Source: Dreissena polymorpha (Eukaryota; Mollusca; Bivalvia; Myida; Dreissenidae). Taken from it: a DNA stretch of 64,000 nucleotides. Location of the stretch: assembly GCF_020536995.1 (NCBI RefSeq), contig NC_068358.1, positions 45,894,585-45,958,584 of the forward strand, in the 5' to 3' direction. The position numbers were made by a program, and so were the translations under genes. The notes below the pieces were generated by a model. It ran no database searches and was not told the origin of the DNA. It worked only from the letters and a program-made list of their open reading frames with translations. Every line of letters begins with the position of its first letter. Within the stretch, counting starts at the first letter, position 1. This document shows positions 56,101-63,794 of this stretch, piece after piece.

Positions 56101-58566
56101 AAACTTAATACAATTCCAAACTAAATGTGCTTCGTTATAATATAAGTATTCACTGTGTTTTCGTCATGGAATTTCACGATTGAAAATGAGTGAAACCTTT
56201 TGTAAAGTATTTTTAACTTTAGTTCAGTGTTTTTATCGTCATTTTATTACACATTGCCATGCTCCACTAAGATATGCTACGTTGATTTACTCTCTTATGT
56301 TTTGTTGTTTTGTATTCTTTACAGCAGATGCACCAAGATGTAATTTGCTAAGTATCATATATCATAAGTGTGCATAACTTCACTAACACATATATATAGC
56401 GTGTAACTAAATGTGTAGCATGTGTGAAAGGCAACCAAAAGCATCTCGTGTTGAAACATTTAACTATTTTTTACTTCTTACAACTATTTTCAAGCATCTT
56501 ACATCTTGAACTTGCATGTTTTACTAACATCTCAAAGTTGCACGTTCATTTTCACCTTTTCAGCAATGGACATACTAATTGTAATCGCATGAACATATAT
56601 GCAATTAGAATGGTGAACATACGTAAATTGTATATTCACACTAAATGGGTTGGCCAAAAACGTATAATATATAATTAACCGATATGGGTGTATCTTGAAC
56701 AAGTTTATTATATTCTTAAAAATATAACAGTTTTTCGCGATGGACCGCTTAATCTCCGCAAGTTTTGGAAACTATTACACATTTAAATACACGAGATTAT
56801 TCCAATTGTATCGCCACAACCATGGATGCTTTCTTTTCTATAGTATACTTTGTATTTAGACCATTTAAAAATACATATTATATTTGCTGGTATTCTGACA
56901 TTTTGTTCATGTTTTGCAATATAATGAAACTTTAGTAGCAACTGTCTTTATAAAAACAAGAATATTGTGTTAATACTAAATTCATACTAATTGAGTTACT
57001 TGTATAGCAAAAGATCTAATTTGCTCTAATTTATTAATTGTTAAATAATAAATAGTGGCCGCAGTACTTTAAGTCAATTTTTAAATTAACAACAGGTTCA
57101 CGATAAGAACCTCGCGACGTCGAGCAGTGGCCGCTCCAGCATGATTAGCTTTCTGCGCAAGAAGCACAAAAAGAACAAGGCGTTGCAAGATATGCGCAAG
57201 CATAGCGCGTCGGAAGGATCAAAGGCGGCGATTCCCATAAGCTTCTCCTTCAACATCGACGACAGCAATGCCCTAGAAGAAAGGACATCAAGTCAGGTAT
57301 GTTAGCACTTAGGTTAAAATTTGTCTCATATGTATGCTTGTTATCTTCACAGAGACCAAAGAGATGTGAGATTTGTTAAGATCATTATGTTCAACTTCTT
57401 GCATTATTACCGTTTCGATGCACTACTTTATTCAGAACTTCTTGTCGCGATCTCTATTACTATGGCTCGATTGGTCATTGTCGGCACGGGTACTACTTAA
57501 ATGTATCCAGGGTACTATTAAGTATGCTTACATGTACCACGGGTACGGTAAATATACTTAGACGTACCCGGTCGATGTACCCGCGTTGTATTCCCGCCCA
57601 AAATCCGATGTCGTAAAACGTGCTACCGATAACCGAACAACGATATTGTTTATCATTAACAAACTTCTCTTTAAAAAAACTGCATCAACATGCTTTTTAG
57701 TATGAGTGTCGATAATACAGAGATCATAACAGAAACTTGACATAAATGTGAACATAATTAATTAAAAAATATAGCCGACAACGACCGAATTAACGTTAAA
57801 ATTCCCGGGTACGTTTTAGTATATTTACCGTACCCGGGGTACATGTAAGTATACTTAAGAGTACCCGGGGTACATGTACGTAGTACCCGAGGCGACAATG
57901 TCCAATCGAGCATTACTATGATGTGTCTTCATCCTGAGAATAATATACTATATCTTTTGATTTCTTCAATGTTGTTTACGCCGCTACTTGACTTGAAGCG
58001 CCTTACACAACCCCCCTGCACATATTCACCTCTGCAGTTTGCCTATATTTACTGATGTATTTTTGGCCTGGCTGTTTAACCCAGCGTTTCGCCATAGCTG
58101 ACATTTATAAGCGCCCCATGAAATTTGAATACTTTTTTCTGACAGTAGGCCTGAAACTGTTCGCAATAGAAAATGTGCAATCTATGTTTTCATTTACATT
58201 CTTCTGTTGTATTTCTGTTTTGTATCTATAGAATTGATTTGCGTGTGATGCATCTAACAACTTTGCAGGTATATGCATTCGCTAACATGGATCTTATTGA
58301 TATAACTCTTTATATTTCACCAACACTAACGACGTTGTGATCAACGCCGTATATCTTTTTAAAAGATATTTCTTGTTTCAATTTATCAAACTGCGAATAG
58401 GCCATTTCCTTTCTTTCATTTAATATTTTGACTGTCACTGGCTCAGATGCTCTCATTCACGTTACAGGCGAAGCTTAGAGTTACGCATGAAGATGAAACC
58501 AAGGGAACCGATGGCTATTACAACAAGGGCTATGACTCCAACGGCAAAGTAGTATTTGAACTATAA
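35836..58566 (+). CDS. NHE: Na+/H+ exchanger (SLC9/NHE family), multi-exon gene
   Basis: Electroneutral exchange of Na+ for H+ across the plasma membrane, setting cell pH and volume. Coding exons: 35836-36206, 39907-39948, 40724-40792, 43224-43305, 43887-43914, 45268-45377, 45716-45791, 46212-46282, 46603-46714, 47608-47689, 48221-48316, 48894-49015, 49138-49220, 49613-49741, 50171-50263, 51362-51430, 52270-52379, 53505-53564, 54206-54282, 54903-55087, 57096-57296, 58468-58566. All junctions are GT/AG and the sum is 2,367 nt, or 788 residues. Order: signal-like start with N-glycosylation sites; transport domain with AVDPVAVLAVF (229-239), FGESLLNDGVTVV (253-265; N259-D260 is the family's cation site) and SYGGLRGGIAFSL (449-461); charged tail from about 505. 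The sequence fits the NHE1-5 clade; I cannot pick one vertebrate orthologue. The start is the first ATG of the open frame and is followed by a hydrophobic stretch. Confidence 0.93.
36207..37165 (+). repeat. Intron 1 tandem array resembling the exon 1 end
   Basis: From the donor onward, units repeat AACTACTCGCACTTCATGTC, TAATGCTTCTACGAGTCTTGG and CAAGATNACGTTC. The last bases of exon 1 read TTACTCGCACTTCCTGTCAT, then CCCGAGTCCTGG and TAAGTTC, so each unit mirrors the exon-intron junction. At least seven further ACTCGCAC copies occur at about 36,310-37,150, interrupted at 36,480-36,755 by non-repeat sequence. Confidence 0.8.
37166..38185. repeat. Intron 1: unassigned sequence with one copy of a dispersed repeat
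   Basis: 37,890-38,020 resembles 38,497-38,625 (CCGGAAAGT.., GGCGGAAAATACCTG.., GACATCGCCGTCTTGA, TTA/GACCCCCTCTG). Each lies in the same orientation on either side of a piggyBac-like MITE. A minus-strand frame through the first copy (37,855-38,166) is not supported as a gene. Confidence 0.5.
38190..38411 (-). mobile_element. piggyBac-like MITE, copy 1
   Basis: Flanked by TTAA on both sides (38,186-38,189 and 38,412-38,415). The termini start CCCATT and the core is GATGAGACGCCGAATTATGCGG in a palindrome. Orientation is opposite to the other three copies. Confidence 0.85.
38416..39906. other. NHE: Intron 1, right part
   Basis: Holds the second copy of the repeat at 38,497-38,625; the rest is AT-rich with nothing recognised. 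Confidence 0.5.
39907..39948 (+). CDS. NHE: NHE exon 2 (TM helix)
   Basis: A 42-nt exon encoding CVLIMIGVIFGIIL, the short hydrophobic helix that follows VPES in the family. Acceptor TTTCAG, donor GTAAGC. Confidence 0.85.
40356..40686. mobile_element. MULE-like MITE, copy 2 (internally deleted)
   Basis: 331 bp, ends GCTAAATTGGTCGTTGTCGG and CAATGACCAATCGAGC. About 115 bp shorter than the full-length copies, losing most of the left inverted repeat. It ends 37 bp before exon 3. Confidence 0.75.
40724..40792 (+). CDS. NHE: NHE exon 3
   Basis: Encodes FTNTSDKITLYAPHEFFLYL then LPP, matching the family's F-F-(L/Y)-LLPP helix start. The polypyrimidine tract before it is a pure T run ending CAG. 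Confidence 0.88.
41194..41711 (+). repeat. SINE/MITE-like element with tRNA-like module
   Basis: The ends mirror each other (TTAAAGGGATCTTTTCAC and GTGAAAAGGCCACTTTAA). The interior (41,497-41,575) has TAGCCGTGAGAGC, CTCCAGGACTCTGGGGGTC, GGTTCGAGCCC and CGGCTA, a class II tRNA-like fold with pairing ends. Related copies are at 22,668 (-) and 33,790 (-). It is a transposable element and not a working tRNA gene. Confidence 0.75.
41712..43223. other. NHE: Intron 3, right part
   Basis: AT-rich. The open frame at 42,733-42,978 shows no motif and no splice-compatible continuation. Confidence 0.5.
43224..43305 (+). CDS. NHE: NHE exon 4
   Basis: Encodes IILESAFSLYDRTFVDNIGG then VLLFAVW. In NHEs this is PPIIL(D/E).. 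followed by the F.NL/IG..L.FAV helix. Confidence 0.9.
43438..43762. repeat. (GAT)n-rich region in intron 4
   Basis: Imperfect then perfect GAT/GAA/GCT triplets; the longest pure GAT runs lie at about 43,594-43,760. They create long spurious frames on both strands. Confidence 0.95.
43887..43914 (+). CDS. NHE: NHE exon 5 (28-nt microexon)
   Basis: Encodes GTIFNCFLI and the first base of a Gly. It fits the family's G(T)(L/I)(W/F)N segment between two neighbouring exons and is needed to keep the frame. Confidence 0.85.
44206..44653. mobile_element. MULE-like MITE, copy 3
   Basis: 448 bp, ends GCTCGATTGTTCATTGTCGG and AATGACCAATCGCGC. Flanking 9-mers TGTAGTGAT and CGTAGTGGC agree at six of nine positions, consistent with an old 9-bp duplication. 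The arms are dense in GTACCCGGGTAC-like words. Confidence 0.8.
44654..45267. other. NHE: Intron 5, right part
   Basis: AT-rich; nothing recognised. Confidence 0.5.
45268..45377 (+). CDS. NHE: NHE exon 6
   Basis: Encodes LTLWGLFLVGAMEDINFTFV then QVLVFSSLIVAVDPVA; the A-V-D-P-V-A motif of the ion pathway spans this boundary. Confidence 0.92.
45716..45791 (+). CDS. NHE: NHE exon 7
   Basis: Encodes VLAVFQEVGVNHTLYFLVFG then ESLLN with the first base of the Asp of the conserved ND pair. Confidence 0.93.
45851..46070 (+). mobile_element. piggyBac-like MITE, copy 2
   Basis: TTAA at 45,847-45,850 and 46,071-46,074; termini CCCATTATGCCTAGCG and CACTAGGCATAAATGGG; core GACGCCGCATGATGCGGCGT. Confidence 0.88.
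46212..46282 (+). CDS. NHE: NHE exon 8
   Basis: Completes D260 and encodes GVTVVMYNVMQVFNGFETIT then VGQ. Donor GTGAGT. Confidence 0.92.
46603..46714 (+). CDS. NHE: NHE exon 9 (TM helix)
   Basis: Encodes CFMGVAKFCIVCTVATCIGL then VCGLIGSFLTKFTRSVK, a long hydrophobic helix with an unusually high cysteine count followed by the family's FT+ loop. Confidence 0.9.
47105..47266. repeat. Minisatellite of about 25 bp in intron 9
   Basis: Six to seven units around the words TAATAGCTATCGCGTGCGCA; the later units drift. Confidence 0.8.
47324..47584. mobile_element. Double-hairpin MITE, copy 1
   Basis: Ends GAGCCGCGTTCTGAGAAAAT and TTTTCACAGAACGCGACTC. Near each end a near-perfect palindrome AAAGTGTCGTCCC...GGGACGACACTTT encloses AGCCTGTG..CACAGGCT. 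It ends 23 bp before exon 10. Confidence 0.85.
47608..47689 (+). CDS. NHE: NHE exon 10
   Basis: Encodes VEPMIVFGFAYVSYLLSEMF then QFSGII, the family's (V/I)EP..VF..(S/A)Y..Y(L)..E(M/L)...SGI helix. Confidence 0.93.
47987..48188 (+). mobile_element. piggyBac-like MITE, copy 3
   Basis: TTAA at 47,983-47,986 and 48,189-48,192. The palindromic core is shortened (GAGACGCCGCAGGGTCTG), so half of the hairpin is lost. Confidence 0.85.
48221..48316 (+). CDS. NHE: NHE exon 11
   Basis: Encodes IIVAGVVLVHYSFHNVTKKS then KKAIQFISKVM, matching the (G)(V/I).....Y...N(I/V)...(S).....(F)..(M) stretch of the family. Confidence 0.9.
48420..48560. repeat. (TA)n tract inside an inverted repeat, intron 11
   Basis: About 36 TA units are flanked by inverted arms: AACTTTTTTCATAAATAAATC and ATATAATATATAATAT on the left mirror GATTTTTTTATGAAAAAAGTT on the right. 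The arms extend over roughly 48,345-48,640, including the GGGCGCGTGGTCAAGTCACA side. Confidence 0.85.
48894..49015 (+). CDS. NHE: NHE exon 12
   Basis: Encodes NLCEIIIFMFIGLVTVDQDH then DWQTGFILWATFLCVVYRFV, the family's (E)(T)(I/L)IF.F(L)G helix and the W.(T)(F) helix after it. Confidence 0.93.
49138..49220 (+). CDS. NHE: NHE exon 13
   Basis: Encodes TYVLSLLVNRYATTRVRKIS then YMEMFMI. The family has N+(R)....++... before the SYGGLRG motif. Donor GTATGT. Confidence 0.88.
49256..49446. repeat. (CTT)n then (CTA)n microsatellite, intron 13
   Basis: CTT/CTC triplets to about 49,366, then an uninterrupted run of about 26 ACT triplets. Confidence 0.95.
49613..49741 (+). CDS. NHE: NHE exon 14 (SYGGLRG exon)
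   Basis: Encodes SYGGLRGGIAFSLAASISET then AIPAKKLFVTATLFVIFFTV and FVQ. This is the most conserved NHE segment. The donor is GTCAGC, weaker than the gene's other sites. Confidence 0.95.
49957..50130. repeat. (AAT)n then (ATC)n microsatellite, intron 14
   Basis: Triplet runs fill the intron up to about 40 bp before exon 15. Confidence 0.95.
50171..50263 (+). CDS. NHE: NHE exon 15
   Basis: Encodes GGTIKWLTKKLRIAMAETSK then EMRITEELSQH. In the family it is (Q)G.TI(K/R)(P/W)L followed by a charged linker and (N)EE(L)H. Confidence 0.92.
50264..50788. other. NHE: Intron 15, left part
   Basis: Contains AGGTCAAAGTCA-like words of the ATGCCCCC repeats at 50,395-50,590 but no full element. Confidence 0.4.
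50793..51015 (+). mobile_element. piggyBac-like MITE, copy 4
   Basis: TTAA at 50,789-50,792 and 51,016-51,019. The most complete copy: CCCATTTATGCCTAGTGTC at one end, ACTAGGCATAAATGGG at the other, with the full GACGCCGCATGATGCGGCGTC hairpin. Confidence 0.9.
51362..51430 (+). CDS. NHE: NHE exon 16
   Basis: Encodes VFDHMCKAIEDIVGYTTGQY then RIK; vertebrate NHEs read (F)DH(I/L)...(I/V)EDI(S/C/V)G here, the start of the regulatory cytoplasmic domain where CHP-type partners bind in the family. Confidence 0.92.
51924..52184. mobile_element. Double-hairpin MITE, copy 2
   Basis: Ends GAGTCGCGTTCTGAGAAAAC and TTTTCTCAGAACGCGACTC, an almost perfect inverted repeat. It carries the same two internal palindromes as copy 1. 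Confidence 0.88.
52270..52379 (+). CDS. NHE: NHE exon 17
   Basis: Encodes NKIYQIDDAVVRPRLVRSAT then TTKLDSFSLYYETLVM, matching the family's (F/Y)...(I)...L.......(I)(L/V).(F/L)Y..L stretch. Its donor GTAAGT is the first of many in the array that starts at the junction. Confidence 0.88.
52360..53180 (+). repeat. 33-bp minisatellite copied from the exon 17/intron 17 junction
   Basis: About 24 units of GTGATGAAGTAAGTATTGTG plus TAACGAGAGTTTA follow the exon directly. The exon end itself reads TTACGAGACGCTCGTGATGA and A, then GTAAGTATTGTG, so it is effectively unit one. At least nine further exact GTAAGT sites and three GTAAGC sites lie inside. Minus-strand frames reading RYTILTSSLNS are artefacts of the array. 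Confidence 0.95.
53505..53564 (+). CDS. NHE: NHE exon 18
   Basis: Encodes EHYKNLQLSGAKLPRVKTA. Acceptor TTTTAG, donor GTAAGT; phase 2 on the left, phase 2 on the right. Confidence 0.8.
53935..54189. mobile_element. Double-hairpin MITE, copy 3 (diverged)
   Basis: Same layout as 51,924-52,184 with many substitutions (GTGTCGTCACAGATAAGCCTG; GTCGTCCCTGATGAGCCTGTG). It ends 16 bp before exon 19. Confidence 0.8.
54206..54282 (+). CDS. NHE: NHE exon 19
   Basis: Encodes RHLDSEIALDKLAHSSSESG then SSENL, the serine-rich cytoplasmic tail. One leftover base allows splicing to either 54,571 or 54,903 in frame. Confidence 0.75.
54571..54659 (+). CDS. NHE: NHE alternative terminal exon (short isoform)
   Basis: After TTTTAG the frame set by exon 19 reads PASYEKSREDMYERSSSRHA then SASEHSDED and a stop, giving 656 residues in all. 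The composition (Ser, Arg, Asp, Glu) fits a regulatory tail. No donor precedes the stop and no AATAAA follows closely, so it could also be a poison exon. Confidence 0.5.
54903..55087 (+). CDS. NHE: NHE exon 20 (long isoform tail)
   Basis: Acceptor TTCTTGTCAG, donor GTAAGT. It reads RYSSKSAQTFVSCFKEFVDW then GIKSISDETVVRREQEMQEE, a charged and partly helical tail. A second acceptor (TATTTCAG) at 54,984 keeps the same frame, so the exon may be shorter by 81 nt. Confidence 0.65.
55088..57095. other. NHE: Intron of about 2 kb between the two tail exons
   Basis: AT-rich, with no recognised repeat or gene. Two similar stretches near 55,890 and 55,945 (AGGTGTTATGATAATGGCGTTT and AGGTATAATGATAATGGCGTTT) form a 55-bp tandem pair. 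Confidence 0.5.
57096..57296 (+). CDS. NHE: NHE exon 21 (basic cytoplasmic tail)
   Basis: 67 codons in phase: VHDKNLATSSSGRSSMISFL, RKKHKKNKALQDMRKHSASE, then GSKAAIPISFSFNIDDSNAL. The Lys/Arg-rich block could bind acidic lipid. GC content is clearly higher than in the flanking introns. Confidence 0.8.
57465..57911. mobile_element. MULE-like MITE, copy 4, with intact 9-bp duplication
   Basis: 447 bp between exact 9-bp repeats ATTACTATG (57,456-57,464 and 57,912-57,920). Ends GCTCGATTGGTCATTGTCGG and CGACAATGTCCAATCGAGC; inverted arms of about 120 bp are rich in GTACCCGGG. Confidence 0.9.
58468..58566 (+). CDS. NHE: NHE exon 22, terminal exon of the long isoform
   Basis: Encodes AKLRVTHEDETKGTDGYYNK then GYDSNGKVVFEL and a stop. 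The last four residues V-F-E-L fit a class II PDZ ligand (hydrophobic at -2 and 0); that role is inferred, although several NHEs do bind PDZ proteins. Confidence 0.75.
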   Translation, partial: AKLRVTHEDETKGTDGYYNKGYDSNGKVVFEL

Positions 58567-59784
58567 ATAGAAAAAAGTGACTTTCGAACTATAGATGGTG
58601 AACGTACCATGTAAGCCATAAATTGTAATAGTTACAATTTAGGTAATACTAACACTCGGTTGTTTTTTGTGTAGGAACCAAGTTGAATATACGTGATTCA
58701 TCATGTTTTCTCCAATAACGGTTTAAGTGTGTTTCAAACGGTGGATCTAGAAATCAAAAGAAATGATTGAGCACTATATAAAAAGTGTTTTGTGACTTAT
58801 AGTCTACACTCGGTGTCCGGGATTTCAGGTCAATTATTGCAGAATATATTTGTAGACTGAACGTATTCATGTTTACTTCAAAAGTTTGTTCAAACTGTAT
58901 TGTGATATGTGTGACCGCCTGTGTGTCAATAATTTATAGCTCTATTTAAGTTGAATCTTTATGAAGTAATATTCACGAAGGATAACTTTTTTTATAACTT
59001 ACGCAAAACTGTATTTGTTATTTTTTTTACAATAACCCTTCACATAAATTCAACTATTGTGAATAATGATTTAACGTATTGACACGTCATTTAAAATTGT
59101 TTACAATATATATATATATATAATTTATAATATATTTACCCTATGAGTTTCCATAAACAAATATGCGAAGTGTACGTCATCCGAACTTATTTAAGTTAAT
59201 AAATTACTGTTTTCTGTCTGGTAAAGTATCAGGCTGTTTAACTGGAGACTGTATGTACAAACAAAAAGTATTAAATCATTCATGTGTACATTACAGACAA
59301 ATATTTATAAAACAATTTGCTATGTCATTAAAAGAACGGTCTAGTCCTTGGTAAACCAATCAATATTAACGGCAATAACATGTATTCATAAAAAAGGTAA
59401 AAGCAAAACAGAAATACGTGAAAGGGTTTCTTAATGCTCCGTTGTATGAGGAACGACAGCTGATCGATTACGACGACGGTTAAGACTTACATTTTGTCTA
59501 CTTTAATACAATATATTAAGTATACATTTCGTACCATGGTTGTATATCAATTATTATTATGTTTGTGATGTTTGTATATTATGGTTTATTTACATTGCTA
59601 ATAACTATATATGACATATTCAAGACAAACTTGTGATGTGTTGTGATATGCTTGTACATATTGTTATATTCGGAAATCAATCTGCTCAAATCTAGTGTTA
59701 TTAAATGATGTTAATATTTTATTTGCAAAACATAACTTAACTGTTTGTTGTGTTATTGTATGGAACGTTTGTAGCTTGAATAAA
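58567..59784 (+). other. NHE: Probable 3' untranslated region of NHE with AATAAA
   Basis: AATAAA at 59,779-59,784 is the first well-placed polyadenylation signal after the stop. The stretch also contains a possible further coding end at 59,412-59,483, described separately. Confidence 0.45.
59412..59483 (+). CDS. Possible additional NHE terminal exon
   Basis: After GCAAAACAG the frame reads KYVKGFLNAPLYEERQLIDY then DDG and a stop, with phase 0 compatible with exon 21. The composition looks coding and the codons look used, but the acceptor has almost no pyrimidine tract. It may be an alternative last exon or a remnant. Confidence 0.3.
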   Translation, partial: KYVKGFLNAPLYEERQLIDYDDG

Positions 59785-59799
59785 TGCTTCTCATAAAAT

Positions 59800-62700
59800 G
59801 GTCAGTTTTATTTCAAAACACTTTTGGAAATGTAAATTACCGATACTACACAGGTATTAATAACTGATGCTGATGGCGGTTGTGAATGTCAGTTACATTT
59901 ATTTAACATTTATGTTTTTTCCGATATGTATAGTTGGTGCACAGTGTACGTGCATTCGTTTGTCTTATAGGATTAATCAAACAACGTTAAGATTTCTCTT
60001 AGTTGTCTGCATGAGTAAAGCACGCCAAAGTAGATAACAGATTATATATAATAAAAAGCACAGTTGCGCGACTGGTTTACTGGTTTATTTCTAGTATATA
60101 TTGTGGACCTTTTAAACTGCGTGATTTGAACATACTGTCAACTTGACACATACAGGACAGCAATAGTATATCCCTAACGAACTAGTACGACCTTGCCACC
60201 TTGGCTGAAATACAGGATGTAACTGATACACGCAGGAAATGCATCGTTATTGTATTATGTTACCATCCTTTGTTAACACAGATGCGGATATCCGTTTTAT
60301 TTTTTTAAACTAAGTGTTCGTTAAACAAACTGACTGTGAGACTTAAATATAGATTTATGACGTGTCTCAATATAGCATCCATTTTCGGTCCACAAAATAT
60401 AGAATAATTTTGGATGCTTGACAGAGATACATAGTATACTTGTTATATAAGGAACATTCATTAAAATATTTCGCATCTTTTGTCTCATGTAGATTACTTA
60501 GACTCTGATACAGTAGTGGTATTGAAACACATAACGAACATACTTAAGACTCATATATTATCATGTGCTTCCCTTTGGTTGCGTCACTAGATACCGTGTA
60601 TTAAGATGTATAATATTGTAATGCATGCATCAATAAGACATAAACTACCTAAAGGAGAAGTAGCACATACACATAGATCGTGACCGTTTGAATAAAATCT
60701 CTTTTTTGAGGTACGATTCGTTTCCTTAATCGTTAACCAGTTGCAATTTTCGCCACTCAAGGTTTCGCGTTAAAAACTCATTCAAACTGGTTACGATTAA
60801 TAATTAACTGACGATGGTTAATTAAGGTGGTCTCATTACTAACAACTAATCCAAATTTATATCACAATACTAACGCATATCATCGCACATGCACATATCT
60901 TCGCCATTATAACATACCGTGCATGATGTTTAAATATCAATAAAATCTAATATCTTTAAAAAAAAACGATTGCAATGCCATTTTTATGAACGAGGAATGT
61001 TTTATAAAATTTATTAATTCGCAATCTTGATGAAGTACTATCTTAGTACGTTATTGTAACATTAATCAAGTATAACACCGCTTCCGACACGTTTGTTTGT
61101 TGCATAACTAAACGGTGTTTTTATGTGTTTTTATTTATTATGTGGTAATACTTCTTCTGAAAGTTTATTCTAGTTGTTTATTCATCAATCTTTATTGTAT
61201 TTTGTAAGTTCGTATAAACCCGCTTTAACAGTTTATTTAATTACATGATTAACTTTGTATTGTGCATAGTTTCTTAATGCTTATGTTTATAAATTTCTTG
61301 ATAACAAAAACGAATTCCTGTAAACGAGTATTCACATTAGTTTATTGCATGCCGTATCGTTTCTATACAAACAAAAGGATGGTTGAAGGACGAACCGATA
61401 TGCATACATCAACACAAACATCACACATTGCAATAATAATTCAAAAGACACACATACATTACATATGTATAGCAATATGGCCTTATCTTTGTGTTTATAA
61501 AGCAGTGGAAAACAATAAATAGTCCCTATAAAATGTGATTTTTTTTTGCAATTTTGTAGTGGCAATATGCTAGCCATTTGAACTTGCAAACATCGGGTGA
61601 GCTTGTTAGATAATACATTTTTGATTTATAACCAATCGTCTTAACATTTTCTAAAATAAACGCATACATATCTTCAGACAGTTTTTATTGACGCACATGT
61701 CAAATGCAAACCAATGTCCTCCATAACTCTCACCTTAAATATAATTTTCATGCGGACTTATATTGGTGAACTTGTATGCCAAACATTTAAAAATCTTTTA
61801 ATGCATGCACACTGTGAAGAGTAAACAAGTAATATTTTGACACAAAGTGTTCACCTTTTAATTCAAAGTGTTATCCGTGCCTAATGGTAAGCTAGTCGCC
61901 AAGTACACCACATTGTATCGGAAAGGTTTATACTCGGGCCAATAGATGGTTATTTTGACTATGCATCCTTCAATGCATGTGAAGTAAAAATTCAGTAAAC
62001 TTTCGAGAACAAAATGCCCCATCTATTGCGTTGAAATTGAAATGAAACAACATCTCATTTTCTAAAAGAATGTCTATAGCAACAGCTTATTTGTAAAAAT
62101 AATCACCCGAATTTAATTCATCTTTAATGATAAAATGAATACCAACCGACATATATTGTGCTATAAGGTATATGATTTGATATTGCATGTACCAATATGT
62201 CTCTGCAAACGTCTACACAATCTTAAAATAATTCAAATAATTCATGTTTCATATACCTAAGTAAAGTAGATCAACTTATTTTACTTCCTTTGGTGTCGAA
62301 ACGGTAGATTCTGTAAATTAGTTTTGAATTGTAATTGTCTATGTCTTAAGTGATAATGCTTTGTCCGTGGGAGACGGTAAAGGTTGTACGGAAATGAAAT
62401 TAAAATAGAATTATGAATAATCACATGATGTTAACTCTTTGCCAATATGCGAATGGTATACACGCTGCACAAGTCGTTGAATGTGCTGGTTATAATATGG
62501 ATCTTGCATGGCATTGAACAAGTCTAATTGATTACCTTCCTAAAATCATTTGAGCAGAACGAAAATACTCGCATATCCACTTAATAAGGAAACTTAACAG
62601 TTTGATCGAATAAGAATAGTAAGAGGGTGAGAGCTAACGTATCAAGACACGTTATAAAAACAAACATTATTTTTAATCAATTTTCAATACCTCCTTGAAA

Positions 62701-62932
62701 AAAAAACAACAACATTGGAGCGGCATGATAACATGGGCATGCTCACCCTTACAGGATGCTTCTTATAAAGTATCAAAACACTTTGATATTATATCTTAAT
62801 TATATATTTCGAGTATGGTGGATGAATTTTCCGGCATATAGGTTTCAAACACGCGAAAAATCAGTTACATCAAAACGGTCAAAGCGGCATGAATGTTCTC
62901 CGCCCTTAAGACAGTTTTTTTATTTTTACTTA
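59800..62932. other. Intergenic spacer between convergent genes
   Basis: AT-rich, with no gene recognised on either strand and no repeat shared with the rest of the window. Open frames here are short and motif-free. TTTATT at 62,919-62,924 (AATAAA on the minus strand) could end the HSPA12-like transcript only 9 nt after its stop. Confidence 0.5.
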
Positions 62933-63646
62933 TTACATCAGAAAGTCTATATTCAACTGCGTGATTCTACCTGTTGCTTTTTCCACACATTCAACAGTAA
63001 TTTCTGTTCCGCCAAAAATCATTCGAACTCCTACGGATCTGTCAGTACCACGTCCGGATAATGGGACATTGACAGAGCCAACCTGTTTGCTACCAACATC
63101 TGTTGTAAATTTAGGATCTTTGTCACTTGTTACAAAGATCGCAAGATCCATCGACTTCTGATCCTCAAAAACAGGGCTGAAAGACTGTTCGTTCTGGGCT
63201 TCTCCGACGATAAGCTTATCGCCAGCTGTAACAATAACGGACCACAAGTCTACACATCGGATTTCTCCATTGGAATATACCTCTCGTTTAGACAATGGAT
63301 GTTTGTCCTCGTCAAATAGTTTTGTGGTACTTACACCGTAAGTATACTTTGAAACACGCTCTGTAATTGCCGACGGACAATGCCCATAAATCACTGCACC
63401 CTTAAGGACAGCAAGCCCCGCATCCGGTGGGACGATGATTTTCATATGCGAAAACTGCTGTTTGATGGTGTCTTGGAGAAGCATGGACTCAGAATAGCCT
63501 CCTACCATCAGTATGTCTTCAACGCCTTTACATTCCGGTTTTTGAAGCAAATCAGAAACATGCTCAACAGTATTCAATAAAGATGTGGTAAAGAAGGAAG
63601 GCATAATATCTGCATCCAAGCGAAGCTTATCTCCTTTAATGGTTAT
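62933..63646 (-). CDS. HSPA12-like: HSPA12-like protein (Hsp70 family 12), last exon
   Basis: 237 codons plus stop after a TTTTAG acceptor on the minus strand. It begins ITIKGDKLRLDADIMPSFF, then LLQKPECKGVEDILMVGGYS with ES, the ATP-site motif of the actin/Hsp70 fold. IIVPPDAGLAVLKGAVIYGH, KYTYGV and the closing FGGTEITVECVEKATGRITQ follow. These match the order in vertebrate HSPA12A/B, whose C-terminus likewise ends in a short IDFL segment, so the protein end is complete. HSPA12 proteins keep the nucleotide-binding half of Hsp70 but an atypical substrate part. Earlier exons are beyond the window. Bivalves are known for large expansions of this family. Confidence 0.93.
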   Translation of the reverse strand: MTIKGDKLRLDADIMPSFFTTSLLNTVEHVSDLLQKPECKGVEDILMVGGYSESMLLQDTIKQQFSHMKIIVPPDAGLAVLKGAVIYGHCPSAITERVSKYTYGVSTTKLFDEDKHPLSKREVYSNGEIRCVDLWSVIVTAGDKLIVGEAQNEQSFSPVFEDQKSMDLAIFVTSDKDPKFTTDVGSKQVGSVNVPLSGRGTDRSVGVRMIFGGTEITVECVEKATGRITQLNIDFLM

Positions 63647-63794
63647 CTAAAATTAAATTAAAATCATTTCAAATACAATCATAGCATATTAAAAATAAAC
63701 ATACGAATTCAAATTTGTGTTAAATCTTACTTCGGATACAATGTGACATTAACATAGTTTTATTCTTTATTTTGATGTTTTTACTTTAATTTAA

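Noticed and set aside
61262-61589. Overlapping frames on both strands
   Set aside because: No motif, AT-rich chance frames in the intergenic spacer.
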